From JBMNTP01 sp050945795 (GTDB lineage Bacteria; Bacillota; Clostridia; Christensenellales; MGBC116941): DNA of 57,928 nucleotides. The position numbers and the translations under genes were made by a program. Location: assembly GCA_050945795.1 (NCBI GenBank), contig JBMNTP010000009.1:1-57928 (forward strand), in the 5' to 3' direction. Shown piece by piece: positions 1-7,894 of the stretch (position 1 is the first letter of the stretch; every line of letters starts with the position of its first letter). A model generated the notes under the pieces. That model was not told where the DNA came from. It worked only from the letters and a program-made list of their open reading frames with translations, and searched no databases.

Positions 1-243
1 ATATGTTATTGCATGGTCATATAGCAAAACAATCTTTATGATACGTGAAACGATTGAAATAGCGATGTAATATGTCGTATTTGCGAGAACTTCATGTTTT
101 TTTGTCTATATTATTGCAAATGCCTACTAAAAAGTATTATATATAAGTGACGAATGCCACCAAATGTCTATAATCGGCGATTCTGCTTTAATTTATATAG
201 TACTTAATCGGGAAATTATTCTTTTGTAAGGTAGGGTATACTA

Positions 244-1401
244 ATGCGCACTGCGGGTTCTATTCATTTAAGCTTGCTGTCTTTTGTCGTGCTCGCCTTA
301 ATCTATTTTAACGTGAGACGGCCTAAAACCAAATTGCCTTTGCAAAACAAGTTTTTTGCTTGGCTTACTGCTTGCTGCGCTATTGTTGTAGTTATAGATA
401 TGTTCAGCGTTTTAGTGGAAAAAATGCCGGGTGTTGAAGCATATTTTCTTACATACTTTTTTAATACGCTCCTTATGATAATAGACGTTATACCGGCCAT
501 GCTATGGACGGCTTATGTTACTTATCATATAAGCCGCGACATAATACGGCTAGACAAAATCAATGTGCCTATTTTGCTGATTTTTATCATCAACACCGCG
601 CTAAGTATATCAAATATTAAAACAGGGTGGTATTTTTCTATAGGCGCTGACAATTTATTTATAAGAGGCCCTCTTTATTGGTTAAATGTAGCTTTTTCAT
701 CTATAGGAGTAGTGTACTCCACTATTATTGTAGCTTTAAACAGGAAGAAGCTTGAACGCGGGCTGTATAAAGGGCTGATAGTATTCGCCGTGCCGGGCGC
801 GGTAGGCGCTATTTTACAGCTTTTCTATGAAGGAGGCGCTATAACCTGGGCAGGATTGTCGGTCTCGGTGCTTACAGTGTACTTTAATATACAGAATAAA
901 ACTATAAATACTGACTACCTTACCGGCGCATATAACAGGCGCCAGCTTGATCACTATCTTACCGACATGATAGAGAACAGAGGTAAAAAAAGCTTTGCCG
1001 CCATACTTATTGATCTTGACAGATTCAAACAGATAAACGACAAATACGGGCATTCGGTGGGCGATTCGGTATTATGCGCGGCGGCAAAGCTGCTTAGGGA
1101 ATGCGTGCGCGCGGATGATTTTATAGCGCGGTATGGCGGGGATGAGTTTTGTGTGGTAATTGAGGATATAGACGTTATGGACAAGCTAGAGGAGGTTGTG
1201 CGGCGCATAAAATACCGTTTTGCTAAGTATAATCATTCTTCCTATGAACAGGTTAAAATAAACATATCTATGGGGTATGATGTTTATAGACAATCGTCCG
1301 GCCAAAGTTTTATGCAGTTTATATCACATATCGACAGGTTGATGTATAAAGAGAAAAAGAAGACGATAGGCGCACAGCCCCTAATAGCCTATAGCGAATA
1401 A
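244..1401 (+). CDS. Membrane-bound diguanylate cyclase (GGDEF)
   Basis: A 385-residue protein that should make cyclic di-GMP from two GTP at the membrane. Roughly residues 1-215 form about six or seven hydrophobic segments, a sensor-like membrane part I cannot assign to a named family. The rest is a GGDEF domain. The active-site motif GGDEF is intact at 298-302, and an RADD product-inhibition site (I-site) sits at 289-292 with the usual five-residue spacing. No EAL or HD-GYP domain follows, so it looks like a pure synthase with feedback control. It stands alone ahead of the tgl pair, with a structured terminator-like element downstream. Confidence 0.9.
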   Translation: MRTAGSIHLSLLSFVVLALIYFNVRRPKTKLPLQNKFFAWLTACCAIVVVIDMFSVLVEKMPGVEAYFLTYFFNTLLMIIDVIPAMLWTAYVTYHISRDIIRLDKINVPILLIFIINTALSISNIKTGWYFSIGADNLFIRGPLYWLNVAFSSIGVVYSTIIVALNRKKLERGLYKGLIVFAVPGAVGAILQLFYEGGAITWAGLSVSVLTVYFNIQNKTINTDYLTGAYNRRQLDHYLTDMIENRGKKSFAAILIDLDRFKQINDKYGHSVGDSVLCAAAKLLRECVRADDFIARYGGDEFCVVIEDIDVMDKLEEVVRRIKYRFAKYNHSSYEQVKINISMGYDVYRQSSGQSFMQFISHIDRLMYKEKKKTIGAQPLIAYSE

Positions 1402-1462
1402 TTCGATACGGCGTATACGTCCTAAATGCTGTCATATATACCGCGGGGAGATAATAATATAT

Positions 1463-1529
1463 AGCGGGAAGCGCCTTGATGCTCCGGCTTGCCGGGGCTG
1501 TTGTTTATATTGGCGTAATCCCGCTTTTT
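1463..1529 (+). terminator. Structured terminator-like element after the GGDEF gene
   Basis: Three stacked helices can be drawn. The outer pair is AGCGGGA (1463-1469) with TCCCGCT (1519-1525). The middle pair is GCGCC (1471-1475) with GGCGT (1512-1516). The inner hairpin is GCTCCGG (1481-1487) with CCGGGGC (1492-1498), closing a CTTG loop. Five T follow at 1525-1529. It fits an intrinsic terminator for the GGDEF gene, but it is longer than usual. Confidence 0.5.
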
Positions 1530-1589
1530 CGCATATCCGCAAGCGGTCAATAAATTAATGCCTTAATTGGCAGGCGGGGAGGTATGCCG

Positions 1590-2567
1590 GTGAGCGCGGA
1601 TGTATCAGACCAAAGCTATCTAGACGAAACCAGGGAGAGCCGCGGCGACAGCCAGCTAAAAGAGATATTTATCGAAATGGCGCAGAACAGGCGGCAAAAC
1701 GCGCAGTGGAACCTTAATGACAGCAGACTTACGTTTCCAACCTTCTTTATACTTATGCCGGAGATAGAAAAGCTGGGCCTATATCAAAGGATAGGACAAA
1801 GAAATATAGCCGCGGCGTATATAACGCTAAGAGTGCTTAAAAAGACGGAAGAAGCTGAAAACCTGAGGCGGCAGGGAGCGCAGGGCGGACAGCAGGCGGC
1901 GCTAAGGTGGATGCTGACTACGGGGGAGAGCTATGATGGCACGGACGGCGTTTTTGATCAGGTTATGGACGCCGCCGCCGCGCTGCTGCTTAGCATATAC
2001 CGCGACACAACGGTGCTGCCGCTTGTAGCTAGGTTAATGTTTATGCGCAACAGGGCGGGGCGGCTTATACACGACATTGCCTGGTGTTTTTTTAAGGCGG
2101 GGGATATAGAGGCAATGCGCATAGTCGCGTCATACCTAGAATCAGATAACGAAGCTGATGTCGACTTAGCTTGTAAGCTGCTGCATACAGATAAAAGGGG
2201 CGGCAGTAGGGGTGGGCGGTATGAGGAATATATGCGTTGGTATGAGGATAATGCGCCGTACGCTTATTTTTCCGGCGAGTCTTTTCAGCAGACCAGCGAG
2301 CCGGAGCCGCTTTTTGTAAATAACGAAGCCAAATACCTTCAGCGCCGTGTATCGGCTCTGACAGGCCAGATGCTGCGTCCTCTTAACCGGTTTGACCAGA
2401 ACCGGCTCGCGGAGTTTAGAAAAAAGGGCGAGGAAGAGAAGCGGCTGTTGGCGCAGTATTCCGCCAAAGCTTTTAAACTTGGCGCGCAGCACTGGAGCCG
2501 CTGGATGACCTCGGATATAAACCGGCAGATTACAGCGGCGCGTGAAGATGGAGGTGAAAACGTTTGA
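1590..2567 (+). CDS. Unnamed conserved-looking protein coupled to tgl
   Basis: About 325 residues, soluble, with no signal peptide or membrane segment. I do not recognise a named family. It is rich in Arg, Glu and Gln, with Gln clusters near the N-terminus (QNRRQNAQ) and later (GQQAA, SFQQT). The C-terminal third ends in a charged helical region with HWSRWM. GGGGAGG (1576-1582) sits only 1 base before ATG 1584 but 7 bases before GTG 1590, so GTG is preferred. Its stop overlaps the tgl start by 4 bases, so the two are translationally coupled. A role at the spore coat, or as a partner or substrate of Tgl, is inference from this context only. Confidence 0.7.
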   Translation: MSADVSDQSYLDETRESRGDSQLKEIFIEMAQNRRQNAQWNLNDSRLTFPTFFILMPEIEKLGLYQRIGQRNIAAAYITLRVLKKTEEAENLRRQGAQGGQQAALRWMLTTGESYDGTDGVFDQVMDAAAALLLSIYRDTTVLPLVARLMFMRNRAGRLIHDIAWCFFKAGDIEAMRIVASYLESDNEADVDLACKLLHTDKRGGSRGGRYEEYMRWYEDNAPYAYFSGESFQQTSEPEPLFVNNEAKYLQRRVSALTGQMLRPLNRFDQNRLAEFRKKGEEEKRLLAQYSAKAFKLGAQHWSRWMTSDINRQITAAREDGGENV

Positions 2568-3325
2568 TAGTAATAAACGGAACGCCTCTTGAGCGGCAGC
2601 AACTGCCAGAATTCGCGCCCGACAGCATGGAAACAAAGATTGCCAATATGATGTTTGAAAGCGGGGAGACGTTCTCTTTTAGTTCTCTTGGGCAGCTAAG
2701 GTTCGAACTGAGACTGAGAACGGAAATAATAAACGCATCATATGAGCTTTACAGAAGCAGGCTGCAATTTCGTGTATTCCGCGACACGATATGCAATGAG
2801 GAATACTGGAACAGAATGAATGACGGCGGCTTTTCATTAAAAAGCGGTGTGCGTCCTTCGGACGCCATAAACGATATATTTATAAACAGCCATCTCTACG
2901 GCACCGAATGCGCAACGGCAATGGTTATTGTGTATTACCGCGCGCTTATGAATGTTTTTCCCACCAGTCGCTTTAATGAATTGTTCAGTCATATATATCT
3001 TATGGACTGGACGCGCTTAGACCCAAAGCTTAGGGAAATAGGGCTTATGCGCAACGTATCTTATTATTTGCCGGGTGACAGAAGATATATCGCCAATCCC
3101 GACGTTGATCCATTAACGCCACAATGGCAGGGCGAAAACGTTATAGATATGGGCGACGGTCTTTATTATGGCCATGGTATGGGCATACGAAATACAGAGG
3201 CGATTATAAGGGCGCTCAACGCTAACAGGCGCCCCGGTGCACAAACGGAGGCGTATCTTATGGATTCTGCCGGCCGGCCTAATTTCTCCCGGCTGTACTC
3301 CTTGTACTCAAATACAAGAACCTGA
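2564..3325 (+). CDS. tgl: Protein-glutamine gamma-glutamyltransferase (spore coat transglutaminase)
   Basis: Tgl forms epsilon-(gamma-glutamyl)lysine cross-links between proteins in the spore coat. This 253-residue protein matches the Bacillus enzyme in length and in its signature blocks: ECATAM with Cys116, then QWQGENV with Glu191, and YYGHGMGI with His204. These correspond to the Bacillus Cys-Glu-His catalytic set (116, 187, 200). The start is TTG at 2564, preceded by GGAGGTG (2550-2556) at a 7-base spacing and overlapping the upstream stop. In Bacillus, Tgl acts late in sporulation on coat protein GerQ; no gerQ is visible in this window. Confidence 0.92.
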   Translation: MIVINGTPLERQQLPEFAPDSMETKIANMMFESGETFSFSSLGQLRFELRLRTEIINASYELYRSRLQFRVFRDTICNEEYWNRMNDGGFSLKSGVRPSDAINDIFINSHLYGTECATAMVIVYYRALMNVFPTSRFNELFSHIYLMDWTRLDPKLREIGLMRNVSYYLPGDRRYIANPDVDPLTPQWQGENVIDMGDGLYYGHGMGIRNTEAIIRALNANRRPGAQTEAYLMDSAGRPNFSRLYSLYSNTRT

Positions 3326-3350
3326 TAAAGGAGGCAGTAAATTTGCGTTG

Positions 3351-3379
3351 TTGCTATAATTGCCGCGGGCAACTATAAT
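3351..3379 (+). promoter_or_regulatory. Candidate promoter ahead of miaB
   Basis: TTGCTA (3351-3356), a 17-base spacer, then TATAAT (3374-3379). It lies between tgl and miaB and would start the miaB-ylbF-mutS-mutL run. Confidence 0.5.
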
Positions 3380-3411
3380 TAAAGTAAGTATTAAAAGTCT
3401 GGAGATATTGG

Positions 3412-4803
3412 ATGCATCGGGAGAACGCTGCGGCGACAAGTCTTGAGCTTGATATGAGCCGCGAATATATAACAAAAACGGCGGCGCTGCTTTCTAAGAG
3501 CGCCCCACTGTACTCGCTTATTACATACGGATGCCAAATGAACGAGCACGACAGCGAAACGCTCTCGGGTATGCTCGAGGAGATGGGATACGCGCCCGCG
3601 GAAGGAGCGCCGGCAGATCTTATTATATTTAACACCTGCTGCGTAAGGGAACACGCGGAACAGCGCGTTTACGGCAATATAGGCTCGCTTAGGCAATACA
3701 AAGAGGAGCGGCCGGACGCTATAATTGCTGTATGCGGCTGCATGATGCAGCAAGACGGCGCGGCGGACGCGCTCCTTAAGCGATTTCCGTTTGTTAATAT
3801 AGCTTTTGGCACTAACAACATCACCGACTTCCCCAAGCTGGTGTACGACGCGCTAAGCGGCCGCAGAAGCATGGCGATAGGCGGAGGCGACCGTGTGCTT
3901 GAGGGTATGCCGGTAAAGCGCAAAAGCGGGCCGCTGGGCTGGTTGAGTATCATGTTTGGCTGCGATAACTATTGCAGCTATTGCATTGTGCCATATGTTC
4001 GGGGCAGAGAGCGCAGCCGATCAATGGAGGCTATACTTGAAGAAGCGCGGCAGCTTTGCAATGACGGCTGTCGTGAAATAACGCTGCTTGGGCAAAACGT
4101 AAACTCATACGGCCGCGACAACGATGAGGACAATTTTGCGCGGCTCCTATGGGAATTATCTGAAACCAAAGGGCTAGAGCGCATACGCTTTATGACGTCG
4201 CACCCGAAGGATTTATCGGACGAGCTGATTGAAGTGATAGCCGTCAGCGACAAAGTATGTCCGCAGCTGCACCTGCCGGTGCAATCGGGCAGTGACGCCG
4301 TTCTTGCGGCTATGAACCGCGGCTATACAAGCGATCATTACCGCGCGCTTATTGAAAAGCTTAGAAAGGCTGTGCCGAATATAGGGCTTACGACGGATGT
4401 TATAGTAGGGTTTCCCGGCGAAACAGACGCCGACTTTGCCGACACATTATCGCTTATGCGTGATATAAGGTTCCATGCCGCTTATACCTTCAAATACAGC
4501 AAAAGAAGCGGCACGGCGGCGGCGAATATGGCGCATCAGGTACCGTCTGTCGAAAAGAGCGCCAGGCTTAAAGAGCTTAATGCGCTGCAAAAGCTAATAA
4601 CCGCTGAGATACAGGCTTCATATATTGGTCGGGAATACGATCTTTTGATTGAAGGGCCGGCCAAAAAAGAAGGTCAGGTCTGTGGCAAAACAGGGTGCGG
4701 CCGGACGGTAAATATAATGAGCGCGGATACAAAACCCGGGGATATAGTACGGGTAATAATTGATAAAGCCGGAGCAAATACTTTAAACGGAAGACTTATT
4801 TAG
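3412..4803 (+). CDS. miaB: tRNA-2-methylthio-N6-dimethylallyladenosine synthase
   Basis: MiaB adds a methylthio group to i6A37 of tRNAs that read codons beginning with U. At 463 residues it has the family layout. The N-terminal methylthiotransferase domain carries the auxiliary cluster ligands Cys41, Cys76 and Cys110. The radical SAM motif CDNYCSYC follows (Cys184, Cys188, Cys191), and a TRAM-like C-terminus ends the protein. GGAGA (3401-3405) supports the ATG at 3412. MiaA, which makes its i6A substrate, is encoded 5 kb downstream in the same run. In Bacillus the miaB homologue also neighbours a YlbF/YmcA-family gene, as it does here. Confidence 0.95.
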   Translation: MHRENAAATSLELDMSREYITKTAALLSKSAPLYSLITYGCQMNEHDSETLSGMLEEMGYAPAEGAPADLIIFNTCCVREHAEQRVYGNIGSLRQYKEERPDAIIAVCGCMMQQDGAADALLKRFPFVNIAFGTNNITDFPKLVYDALSGRRSMAIGGGDRVLEGMPVKRKSGPLGWLSIMFGCDNYCSYCIVPYVRGRERSRSMEAILEEARQLCNDGCREITLLGQNVNSYGRDNDEDNFARLLWELSETKGLERIRFMTSHPKDLSDELIEVIAVSDKVCPQLHLPVQSGSDAVLAAMNRGYTSDHYRALIEKLRKAVPNIGLTTDVIVGFPGETDADFADTLSLMRDIRFHAAYTFKYSKRSGTAAANMAHQVPSVEKSARLKELNALQKLITAEIQASYIGREYDLLIEGPAKKEGQVCGKTGCGRTVNIMSADTKPGDIVRVIIDKAGANTLNGRLI

Positions 4804-4816
4804 GAAGGGGAAAAAT

Positions 4817-5194
4817 ATGGATATACTTGATAAAGCAATAGACCTTGGAAAGGCAATTGCGGAGTCCGATACAATGAAGACAGCGGCGACCAGCGAGGCG
4901 GCGCTTATGGCGGATGAGGAGGCTCTTGGCATATGGCAGGAGTATCAGTATTCGCGCTCTTTAGTTAGAGAACTGGCGCAAGGACAGGACGGCAAGGCGC
5001 TCGATGATGCTGTTGAAAAGCTGACAAAGGTTGATACAAAGATAAGGGAAAATGAAACGGTGCAGGCTTATATAAAGGGGCAGGCCGACATGCAGCTTCT
5101 TATACGGCAGGTAAACGCTATAATATCAAAGTTTATAAAAGGCGACGATTCTGGCTGCTCAAACGACTGCTCCTCCTGCGGAGGATGCGGCTGA
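4817..5194 (+). CDS. YlbF/YmcA family protein with cysteine-rich tail
   Basis: 125 residues, helical, of the YlbF/YmcA (DUF964) family. In Bacillus these proteins form the Fe-S-binding RicA/F/T (YmcA-YlbF-YaaT) complex, which affects mRNA processing and developmental decisions. The last 13 residues hold five cysteines (C-x3-C-x2-C-x2-C-type tail with GGC at the end), consistent with metal or Fe-S binding. It begins 13 bases after miaB with GGAAGGGG upstream. Whether it is the YlbF or the YmcA orthologue cannot be decided from the sequence alone. Confidence 0.82.
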   Translation: MDILDKAIDLGKAIAESDTMKTAATSEAALMADEEALGIWQEYQYSRSLVRELAQGQDGKALDDAVEKLTKVDTKIRENETVQAYIKGQADMQLLIRQVNAIISKFIKGDDSGCSNDCSSCGGCG

Positions 5195-5239
5195 TACGGC
5201 TAAAAAGCTAAGGTTTATTTGCTATATTTTTATTTTTAA

Positions 5240-5290
5240 CTGCCGCTGGCGCAATTGAGCGCTATAAATCGGCAGCTGTAATTATTTTTT
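5240..5290 (+). other. Inverted repeat in the ylbF-mutS gap
   Basis: CTGCCG (5240-5245) pairs with CGGCAG (5270-5275), enclosing an inner GCGC-aattga-GCGC hairpin (5249-5262). Six T lie at 5285-5290, ten bases after the stem. It is a weak terminator or attenuator candidate just upstream of mutS. Confidence 0.35.
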
Positions 5291-5305
5291 CGGGGGCAAT
5301 GTATT

Positions 5306-7894
5306 ATGGGAACTCTGACGCCGATGATGCAACAGTATTTCCTTATAAAGGAAAGATACGGCGATTGTATATTGATGTTTCGTCTCGGCGATTTTTATGA
5401 AATGTTTTTTGAGGACGCCAAGGTGGCGTCGCAGGTACTTGAAATAGCGCTGACAGGGCGTGACTGCGGTCTTGAGGAGAGGGCTCCGATGTGCGGTATA
5501 CCGCATCATGCGGCAAACGCGTATATAAATAAGCTGGTTTCAAAGGGCTATAAAGTGGCGATTTGCGAGCAGCTTAGCGATCCTTCAGAATCAAAAGGCA
5601 TAGTAGAGCGCGATGTTGTAAGGATAGTTACGCCGGGAACGGTTATTGACGACGGCCTTCTTGATGAGAAGAATAATAATTTTATAGTTTCTATATGCGC
5701 TTCGGGTGACAGGCTGGGCTTATGCGCCGCTGATGTGTCGACGGGGCTTTTTGAAGTTGGAGAGCTTTGCGGCGATGATATATGGTCGCAGCTTTCTGAC
5801 GAGCTTGAGCGCATATCGCCAAGCGAAATAATAACAAACGATGCCGCCATAATAGCTTCGGGCGGCCTTTTAAACGATGCCTATTGCTATGCGGATAGGG
5901 AGTATTATTACGACAACGCGCTCGATGCCATAAAGTCGCATTTTAAAGTAGCGGCGATAGACGGACTTGGCCTGTCGAACATGACGCTCGGCATAAACGC
6001 GGCCGGCGCGCTTATAAGTTACCTTGGCGAAACGCAGAAAAACTCTCTTGAACAGATTAACCGGATATCGCTGCTTAAGCGCGACCGTTTTATGCTTTTA
6101 GACGCGGCGACGCGGCGCAATCTCGAGCTTACTCGGCCTATGCGCGGTTCCGGTAAAAAAGGTACGTTGCTTTGGCTGCTTGATAAAACGCATACTGCCA
6201 TGGGCGGCAGGTTGCTTAAAGCATGGATTGAGCAGCCGCTTTGCGAAAAGGCGGCGATAGATCAGCGGCTGGAGGCTGTTTCAGAGCTTGTTTCAAACAT
6301 GATGCTGCGCGACGGCATAGGAGACAAGCTTTCGGGTATATATGACCTTGAACGACTGGCGACAAGGTTTGTATACGGCACCGTAAACGCAAGGGATTGC
6401 CTTGCGGTATCCGGCTCGATATCGGCGCTGCCCGATCTTAAAGAAGAACTTAAAAAATGCGGCTCGGATATGATAAAAGAGCTGTGCCAAAAGCTTGATA
6501 CGCTTGAAGATATACACACGCTTATAAGCGGCGCCATAGCCGAATCGCCGCCTGTTACAATAAAAGATGGCGGCATTATAAAAGACGGTTATAACGCCGA
6601 GGTGGATGAGCTGCGCGCAGCGGCAACGCATGGGCGGGAGTGGATAGCCGCTCTGGAGGCGGAGGAGCGCGAATTAACAGGCATTAAGAACCTAAAAATA
6701 GGATACAACAAGGTTTTTGGATATTATCTTGAGGTAACAAAGTCTAATTATGGACAAGTACCATACCGATATATAAGAAAGCAGACTTTAGCCAACAGCG
6801 AGCGGTTTGTAACGCCGCAGCTTAAGGAGATGGAAGAAAAGCTGCTCGGCGCGGAGGAAAAACTTGTCAAGCTGGAGTATAATCTTTTTTGCAAATTGCG
6901 TGATAAGCTTACGCGGCATATACCACGCATACAGGCCTGCTCCGCCGTTATAGCGCAGATAGACGCTTTGCAGTCGCTAGCCTGCGTTAGTTTTGAAAAT
7001 GGATACTGCCGCCCCAATATAACGACGGATGGCGGCATTGAAATACTGTCGGGACGGCATCCGGTAGTTGAAAAGGCGCTAAGCCAGCCGTTTGTACCGA
7101 ATAATACCTCTCTTGATATGGAAAACAGCCGTATTATGATAATTACCGGACCTAATATGGCGGGCAAAAGCACATATCTGCGGCAAGTGGCGCTTATTAC
7201 GCTTATGGCGCATATAGGATCGTTTGTGCCGGCTAAGGAAGCGGATATATGCGTAACCGACAGGATATTTACCCGTGTCGGCGCATCGGATGATTTAGCC
7301 ATGGGGCAAAGCACGTTTATGGTAGAAATGAGCGAGATGGCTAATATACTTAATAACGCTACATCAAACAGTCTGCTCATACTCGATGAAATAGGCCGAG
7401 GCACCGGCACGTTTGACGGTCTTAGCATAGCGTGGGCGGCGGTTGAGCATATAGCCGATAAAACGGCGATAGGCGCTAAAACGCTTTTCGCTACACATTA
7501 TCATGAGCTTGGAGAACTTGAGGGGCTGCTTGATGGAGTGCTCAATTACAGGGTTTCTGTAAGGGAAATGGGCGATAATATAATTTTCTTAAGGAAAATT
7601 GTGCGTGGCGGCACAGATAAGAGCTTTGGTATACAGGTAGCGAAGCTTGCCGGTGTGCCGGATGGCGTTATCGAAAGGGCAAAAGAAATACTTACCCGTT
7701 TGCAGCGATCTGATATAGCGAGTCCCGCGCTCAAGCAGTCAGGTGAGGACGCGGAGCAGATGTCGCTGTTTAGGCCGGCGTCGGGAGCCAAGATTATAAG
7801 GGAATTGGCAAATATGAATATAAACACATTAACCCCGCTTGAGGCGCTTAACATATTATCAGAGCTTTGTGAAAAAGCGGCCAGGGAGGAATAA
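5306..7894 (+). CDS. mutS: DNA mismatch repair protein MutS
   Basis: MutS recognises mispaired bases and starts mismatch repair. The 862 residues match the normal family length. The N-terminal mismatch-binding domain includes LGDFYEMFFEDA, with the conserved F-x-E type motif. The C-terminal ATPase has Walker A GPNMAGKS at about 615-622, the DEIGRGT motif and the ATHYHEL switch. The next gene, mutL, starts directly at its stop codon, which is the usual mutSL pairing. No mutH is present, as expected for a Gram-positive system. Confidence 0.97.
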   Translation: MGTLTPMMQQYFLIKERYGDCILMFRLGDFYEMFFEDAKVASQVLEIALTGRDCGLEERAPMCGIPHHAANAYINKLVSKGYKVAICEQLSDPSESKGIVERDVVRIVTPGTVIDDGLLDEKNNNFIVSICASGDRLGLCAADVSTGLFEVGELCGDDIWSQLSDELERISPSEIITNDAAIIASGGLLNDAYCYADREYYYDNALDAIKSHFKVAAIDGLGLSNMTLGINAAGALISYLGETQKNSLEQINRISLLKRDRFMLLDAATRRNLELTRPMRGSGKKGTLLWLLDKTHTAMGGRLLKAWIEQPLCEKAAIDQRLEAVSELVSNMMLRDGIGDKLSGIYDLERLATRFVYGTVNARDCLAVSGSISALPDLKEELKKCGSDMIKELCQKLDTLEDIHTLISGAIAESPPVTIKDGGIIKDGYNAEVDELRAAATHGREWIAALEAEERELTGIKNLKIGYNKVFGYYLEVTKSNYGQVPYRYIRKQTLANSERFVTPQLKEMEEKLLGAEEKLVKLEYNLFCKLRDKLTRHIPRIQACSAVIAQIDALQSLACVSFENGYCRPNITTDGGIEILSGRHPVVEKALSQPFVPNNTSLDMENSRIMIITGPNMAGKSTYLRQVALITLMAHIGSFVPAKEADICVTDRIFTRVGASDDLAMGQSTFMVEMSEMANILNNATSNSLLILDEIGRGTGTFDGLSIAWAAVEHIADKTAIGAKTLFATHYHELGELEGLLDGVLNYRVSVREMGDNIIFLRKIVRGGTDKSFGIQVAKLAGVPDGVIERAKEILTRLQRSDIASPALKQSGEDAEQMSLFRPASGAKIIRELANMNINTLTPLEALNILSELCEKAAREE

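Noticed and set aside
1..243. AT-rich start of the window as a promoter or RNA gene
   Set aside because: Several TTGCAA/TATTAT-like pieces are present, but none has good spacing, and no stable fold or gene is visible.
6748..7428. 226-aa minus-strand open frame
   Set aside because: Antisense shadow of the mutS ATPase region.
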